A DNA stretch of 64,000 bases from Achaetomiella virescens (Eukaryota > Ascomycota > Sordariomycetes > Sordariales > Chaetomiaceae): contig JARNGD010000061.1 of NCBI GenBank assembly GCA_031001845.1, forward strand, positions 62,001 through 126,000. The letters are read 5' to 3'. The notes below the pieces were generated by a model, which saw nothing but the letters and a program-made list of their open reading frames with translations, was not told where the DNA came from and made no database searches. Positions within the stretch are counted from its first letter, which is position 1. Each line of letters starts with the position of its first letter. Both the position numbers and the translations under genes were made by a program. Shown here piece by piece: positions 58,776-64,000 of this stretch.

Positions 58776-60702
58776 CTAGGAATACAAGTCGGGGTGGGCA
58801 GCCTTGATCATGTCCGCGCCCTGGCGAGTCCAGTCAGCTACAATAAACCACAATGATTGAGAAAAAGGCGGGTGTCTCTTACCTTCTCACCAACCATGTA
58901 GACGGCCATCTGGATGCGGCAGTCTGGAATCACCGGTATCACCGAAGCGTCAATGACACGCAGGTTCTGGACGCCGTAGACGCGCAGCTTGTTGTCGACG
59001 ACGCCTTGGCCGATGTCCTTGCCCATTCGCGTCGTGCCACAAGGGTCTGCGGGTTGTCAGCTCACTCTCCGTAAAGTCAAAGCGAGGGGCAATTCAGGAG
59101 CAACTGACGGAACCCAGTCTGCGACCGCTCTAGGATCATCTTGTTCATCGCCTCATCCGAGTTCCGTGGCATCGGCCACGGGTAGTCGTCACCGATGATA
59201 TCCTTCATCCCCTCGCCCGTCATAAGAATGTCATCTACCCAGCGCACCCCCTCGCGTAGCGCAATAATATCCAGCTCATTCAAAGAAACGGACATTAACA
59301 TTGGGAGGGTCCAGCGGATTGGTCGACTTGAGGCCAACCGTACCCTTCTTCGACTGCGGTCTCAATAGATCCACAATCACTGTCAGATGATCCCCCCTGG
59401 GCGGCGTCGGGATATGCCACTGGAACGCATCAGCAAACATGGGCACGAAATCAATCTCAAAGTGCGGCTGCCCCCCCGGACCGAACGGGTCCCGTCCGCC
59501 GTTTGCCTCCTTGGCCGCGACGTACTCAGGGATCTTGCCTAGCCGCTCGTCGATGCGCGGCAGGCCAATCACCTCGAGCAGGCCGCTCGTAAGCGGGCCC
59601 TTGTTCTTCCAGCGGTAGGCCGACACCGCCCCGTCCTTTTCGAGCCCCGCCCGGAGCAGGTGGTTATCCAGCCCGTAACCATCCTTGAGGCGGAAGACGT
59701 GCGCCAGGATTGGGTGGTCCAGCAAGTTCTGTCCGACGTGGGGGGACTCGACTATGGTGTTGATTCCGAACTGCGAGAGGGAGTCGCGGGGTCCGATGCC
59801 TGAGAGTAAGAGGAGCTTGGGCGACTCGAATACGCCGCTTGAGACAATCACTTCGCGCTTGGCTCGGAACGAGTAATCCTTTCCGTCCGGCCCGAGTACC
59901 TCGACGCCGACGACCGTACCGTTCTCAATCAGCAGCCGCTTGGAGTAGGTCTTAGCCATGACCACTACGTTGGGCTTGTCAACGAGGTATAGCCACGACG
60001 ATGACCGCTTGCCGTCGTAGATGCTGTTGACCGACTTCCACAGGCCGCGCATTGTGCCGCCAAATACGTCGTCGGTCAGCGGGTGACCCTTGCTAGACCA
60101 GGCATTTGTCAACGCGACGCGGAAACCCTCTATCTCCGGAACAAGATCGGAGTGGGACACGGGAATGGGACCGCCCTGGCCGATGTACTTTAACTCGGGC
60201 TTGTAGAGGCCGAGGTCGTCGTGGTAGGTAGCCGGCTTGTAGAGATACTCGCGGCATTTCTCCCAGGTCCAGTCGTCGCCGCCATACTCGGCCCAGTCGT
60301 CGTAGGTGGCCGCACTGCCCGGGATCCATGTATAGTAGTTGAGGCAGCTGCTGCCGCCAAGCACCTTGCCGCGCGTATTGGGCTTCTCGACGCGCGTGTA
60401 CTCGGGGCGGTCGATCAAGGTCGTCTTGTAGGCCCAGTCATGCTTGCTGTCGCGCAGTTCAAAGGCGCGAGCCGGCGTGGTGATAGCGTCGATGTCGCTG
60501 GGGTTGCCGATGCCGGCTTCGATCACCAATATATTTACCTTAGGATTCTCACCCAGGCGGCCGGCTACAGCGCATCCAGCGGTGCCACCTGGTACGAATG
60601 AGCATGCTGGTAATTTGAAGGGAACTGAATGGGAACGGGATTGCACGAACCGCCAACGACGATGAAGTCAAACTCGGTCATGTTCTCGACAGTGTTAGTC
60701 AT
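58776..60702 (-). CDS. GMC oxidoreductase (FAD-dependent alcohol/choline type)
   Basis: Oxidises an alcohol or sugar with FAD, usually passing electrons to oxygen to give H2O2; the substrate cannot be read from sequence. Exons 60651-60702, 59109-60588, 58883-59046 and 58776-58820, with three introns of exactly 62 nt. The Rossmann motif GGGTAGCAVAGRL spans intron 1 (after DFIVVG). GMC signatures are KPNTRGKVLGGSSCLNYYTW and SSGVFESPKLLLLSGIGP. The active-site FHPCGTTRMG spans intron 2 (His split by the intron). The last motif, LRVIDASVIPVIPDCRIQ, has Arg at the place of the usual second His/Asn. There is no signal peptide, so it is intracellular. One indel lies near 59280. About 580 residues. 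Divergent from the catalase gene. Confidence 0.88.
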
Positions 60703-61732
60703 TGTGATTATTTCTTTGGTGCCTGGCAGACGGTTCAGCAAAAGCAGAGTCGGGGATAGCAGTGATGCTTGAAGCAGTTAGGCGGTTTGAAGGGCTGAAT
60801 AGGAAAAAGATGCAGGCTGTTTCAAGAGGGCTGGGCGAGACTCTTGAAGTGTTGGAGAGGGGATAAAATAAGTCCTCGGGGCTGATGGTCATCAAGGACA
60901 GTACAGAAAAGCCAGACGGTTGACGTTGCCTGCATATATAGGCGCTGGCTAACATGTTGAAGGCGGTTTGCTGACCAACAAACCCTTTGGACCCGGCATC
61001 CAATCTCTGACAACCATCCCTGGCGTTATGGCTTCTCTGAGTGGTTTCGGAACCGAGAGCCAAAGGTTGTCGATAAGATCAGGGGATAATGACGAAGAGA
61101 CGGTGTCAACTGTCAAAGCACCAAGAAGCTGGAGAAGATGGTGGTTGCTCCTGGTTGGTTTGGCAAGAAGGGGAAAGCTGGAAGCGCCAGCCGTCACCTA
61201 TTGCTGGTTCAGGGCCCATACCTAGAAATGATGTAAGTCTATGGTTTTGAGAGGGGCCCCCGAGCTGATGATAAGACCGAGACTTGCTGAGAAAGATTGG
61301 CGGTCCACAAATCGCTGAGACCCTGGAAGGTAGCACCGAGTCAGTAGCTTTACCAGGACATGATGAAATGCAAACGCAAGGAATACCAAGAAAAACATCG
61401 CGGAACAGGCAGAACTATGGTCTCCAGGGTTGTATGTTTTGAGATGTCAAAACGAAAGCATATTTCCTGTACTAACGACAGAAAAACGAATGTTGACGTA
61501 TATAATTTGAGCTGTGAACCTGGATGGTGATAAATATTGAACAACGCAGCAAGCTGTACCGCTATACTAATACCTGGTCTGGAGGTGCCATCCCTGTCTC
61601 AAACCAATTCCCACCGTCCTTGCAAATACTCCTCGCCTACTGCTCTTCAGTTATTCATCTCCACGCTTTTTCCAGACCAGAGGTATTCTTGACGACGCGA
61701 GTCAACCAAGATAAAGAATGTGTTCAGCCAAG
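60703..61732. promoter_or_regulatory. Bidirectional promoter region, GMC oxidoreductase/catalase
   Basis: 1,030 bp between the two start codons, which point away from each other. No other gene is seen. The only possible TATA-like sequences noted are ACGTATATAATTTG near 61496-61509 and CATATATAGG near 60932-60941. Shared control is inferred from the arrangement only. Confidence 0.5.
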
Positions 61733-63659
61733 ATGTCGACGCCTCCAGTTTACACTCTAGCAGAAGGCATGAGCATCCACCACCTCACACGAGGAGACTT
61801 CAATCTGACCTCTGCTTCGAACACGGGGCTGACACATCACAGGTTGCCCTCACGCCGATGCCACGACTGCCCAACGATTCAGCGACGGCGCGCCCGTTAA
61901 AGCCTTGATGCTGCTCCAGGACACGCAGCTCCTCGAGACTCTGGCTCACTTTAGCCGTGAGCGCATCCCTGACCGTGTCGTGCACGCCAGCGCCGTGGGA
62001 GCCTGGGGCGAGTTCGAGGTCACCCACGATATTTCCCACCTGACGTCTGCCAAGTTCCTCACAGGCATCGGCAAGAAGAGCAAAACGTTGGCCCGTATCT
62101 CGACCGTAGGCCCCGGGCAGGTACGCCGACACTGTGCGCGATGTCAGGGGCTGGGCTCTTAAGATCTTCACCGAAGAGGGTAACCAGGACTTTGTCTTTA
62201 ACGACATCCCTGTCTTCTTCATCCGTGACCCCATAAAGTTCCCGTCGCTAAACCGGTCGCACAAGCGCCATCCCGCTACGAATATCACCGACGCCACCAT
62301 GTTCTGGGACTTCCATACCCAAAACCAGGAAGGCATCCACGCCGTGATGCTCCTCTTCAGCGACCGCGGCATCCCCAAGTCAGCACGACATGTCAACGGC
62401 TATAGCGGGCATACATACAAACTGACCAAGCCAGATGGCGACTTCCACTACGTCAAATTCCACTTCAAGTCCAACCAGGGCAACGACACTCTAACCGACG
62501 CGGAGGCGCACCGCCTGGCAGGCGAGGATCCCGACAACCACAAAGCTGACTTGTACGATGCCATCGAAGCAGGAAACTTCCCCTCGTGGACCCTGTACAT
62601 TCAAGTCATGGCGCCACACGAGGCAGAGACGTACCGCTGGAACGTATTTGACATGACCAGGGTGTGGCCGCATTCCGACTTTCCGCTGCAGCCGGTAGGC
62701 AAGCTCACCTTTAACAAGAATGTACGTCTTCCCAGACTAATGCCTGCCCCGTCTTCACCACGATCGACACTAACCACACTGTCTATTTACATGGGTAGCC
62801 GGACAACTACTTCGCCGACATCGAGCAAGCGGCGTTCTCGCCCTCGACTATGGTGCCCGGCCTCGCGCCGTCCGCAGACCCAAGTACGTCCCCCTCCATC
62901 CACCACCACCCGTTAACCGACCAAAATCCCCACCGTCCAGCGCATTCATTGCACTAACAAAGCGCAGTCCTCCAAGCGCGCATGTTCGCCTACCCAGACG
63001 CAGCCCGCTACCGCCTGGGCGTCAACTACCAACAGCTCCCCTGCAACCGCCCCGTCGCGACCGTCTACTGCCCCTACCAGCGCGACGGCCTGGCCACCAT
63101 CAACGGCAATTACGACGGTGACCCCAACTACGTGCGATCGGCGCTCAAGGACGTGGCCTATCGCCCACGGCAACCCCGTCATGACGCAGATCATCATGAT
63201 GCAACCTCCTCAGGTACCAACGGTGCTGCTGGGAATTCTCATAACGTACACAAGCAGTCTAGCAAGCACGACGTGTGGGTCATGGGCTCGGTTGCAGACT
63301 ACACGAGCGACGTGACCGACGACGACTTTGTGCAGGCGCGCATGTTCTGGGAGAATGTGCTGGGCAAGCGGGAGGGGCAGCAGGAGCGGCTGGTGAGCAG
63401 TGTCGCGGCGCACTTAGGGAAGGCGAAGCCTGTCGTTTGGGAGGCGGCTTTTGGTAGGTTGGGCTTCTTTTAACCCCCCCCCCCCCCAACTTTACCTACT
63501 TCAGATACTCATGGGATGTTGGGCTGGCTCACGTTGGTCGGTTGCTGATGCTGACATCCCCCAGACATGTTCTCACGCGTTGCCTCCGAGCTGGGAGCAG
63601 CCATTCGCCACGCCGTGGTATGGCAGGTCGGAAACCGCAAACATAGCAAGTCTTGTTGA
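61733..63659 (+). CDS. Catalase, small-subunit type
   Basis: Breaks down H2O2 with heme. Exons 61733-61766, 61843-62721, 62799-62883, 62968-63453 and 63565-63659 encode about 526 residues. Motifs: YTLAEGCPHADATTAQRFSD, FSRERIPDRVVHASAVGAWG (distal His), VFNDIPVFFIRDPIKFPS (distal Asn), heme-Tyr motif RMFAYPDAARYRLGVNYQQL, QVMAPHEAETYRWNVFDMTR. It ends RHAVVWQVGNRKHSKSC, without a clear SKL peroxisome signal. Intron 1 begins GC rather than GT (61767-61842, donor AAG|GCATGA). One indel lies near 62113. The last intron carries a run of 14 C. An in-frame ATG five codons upstream (61718) is the alternative start. Confidence 0.92.
61767..61842 (+). other. GC-AG intron in catalase gene
   Basis: The donor reads GAAG|GCATGAGC and the acceptor ATCACAG|GTTGCC, with a CTGAC branch-like site 13 bases before the end. 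Splicing here joins LAEG to CPHADA, the usual catalase N-terminus. No GT donor nearby gives that product. Confidence 0.7.
63474..63487. repeat. 14-base poly-C run in catalase intron 4
   Basis: A plain homopolymer inside an intron. Its length is uncertain in this assembly. Confidence 0.85.
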
Positions 63660-63771
63660 ATGGACTTCCCTCCGATACACGCGTTCCGCCTTATTCTTTG
63701 ATCGAGGGCGAGTTCAACCCGGGGAAAACAAGAGCCACCTTCATCATGGTTATATTTCTTGCGATAACTGG
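63660..63771. other. Catalase 3' flank
   Basis: A short stretch between the catalase stop and the minimal MITE. No gene seen. Confidence 0.4.
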
Positions 63772-63832
63772 TAACGTATATTATAAGCGAGTGCACCATA
63801 CAAGCGAGTGCACTCGCTTATAATATAACGTT
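63772..63832. mobile_element. Minimal 61-bp MITE of the same family
   Basis: TAACGTATATTATAAGCGAG at the left is mirrored by CTCGCTTATAATATAACGTTA at the right, with one extra A. Only two left units and one right unit of the 17-mer remain, and there is no interior. It lies 112 bp after the catalase stop codon and could overlap the 3' end of its message. The remaining 168 bases to the window edge hold nothing recognised. Confidence 0.75.
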
Positions 63833-64000
63833 ACGTTAACATTATACATCATTTACGAAGGAAGATCAACCTAGAGCAATTCAACGTAGCTGAGGTACCT
63901 TGTCCTTCAACCTCAAGCTTGCTACTACTAGTCTCTTCCCCAGTGAAGTGGCCTTGCCCATCTCGTGGGCATATGCAAGTTCTTGGAATGAAATTTAAGT

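Overview
The window comes from a filamentous ascomycete, most likely a Sordariomycete close to the Sordariales/Chaetomiaceae; the exact genus is inference. The signs are GC-rich genes on both strands, short GT-AG introns of 47-111 nt, CT-rich leaders before start codons, a nuclear tRNA-Lys with a 15-nt intron, and proteins of filamentous-fungal type (NudE, Set9, a fungal cytosolic acetyl-CoA carboxylase, a DIP5-like permease). Decayed genes and small inverted-repeat elements lie between the genes.

Layout. 1-3.2 kb is repeat-rich: a remnant transposon end, a long-inverted-repeat element and a MITE. 3.2-5.8 kb holds a small low-complexity protein and a DUF1308/UPF0415 protein. 5.8-11.3 kb is gene-poor, with a second MITE, a relic gene, and two copies of a 150-bp dispersed repeat. 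11.3-19.4 kb holds a dicarboxylic amino acid permease, a relic AA9 polysaccharide monooxygenase, a Nudix hydrolase and NudE. 19.4-23.1 kb has no recognisable gene. 23.1-30.1 kb is acetyl-CoA carboxylase. 31.6-38 kb holds a small beta-rich protein, tRNA-Lys(CTT), and a fungal F-box-like protein with a decayed inverted paralogue. 38.4-50.4 kb is gene-dense: BTB protein, Set9, mitochondrial uL14m, Rpb9, Pin1 and an LrgA/LrgB-like membrane protein. 50.4-53 kb is empty. 53-56.2 kb holds a HAUS3-like coiled-coil protein and a small membrane protein. 56.5-58 kb holds two relics. 58.8-63.7 kb is a divergent GMC oxidoreductase/catalase pair, followed by a minimal MITE.

Most genes are unlinked housekeeping functions: fatty-acid precursor supply (ACC1), transcription (Rpb9, Pin1), chromatin (Set9), mitochondrial translation (uL14m) and the cytoskeleton (NudE, possibly HAUS3). 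The GMC oxidoreductase and catalase face away from a shared 1.03-kb promoter and may form a peroxide-producing/peroxide-removing unit.

Reading frames are often broken by single-base indels, nearly all deletions. They cluster in ACC1, with about 20 in 7 kb, while most genes between 43.6 and 54.8 kb have none. Because conserved protein sequence resumes at once in another frame, I read these as consensus errors of the assembly. Real relics (AA9, F-box paralogue, transcription factor fragment) are set apart by missing domains and in-frame stops.
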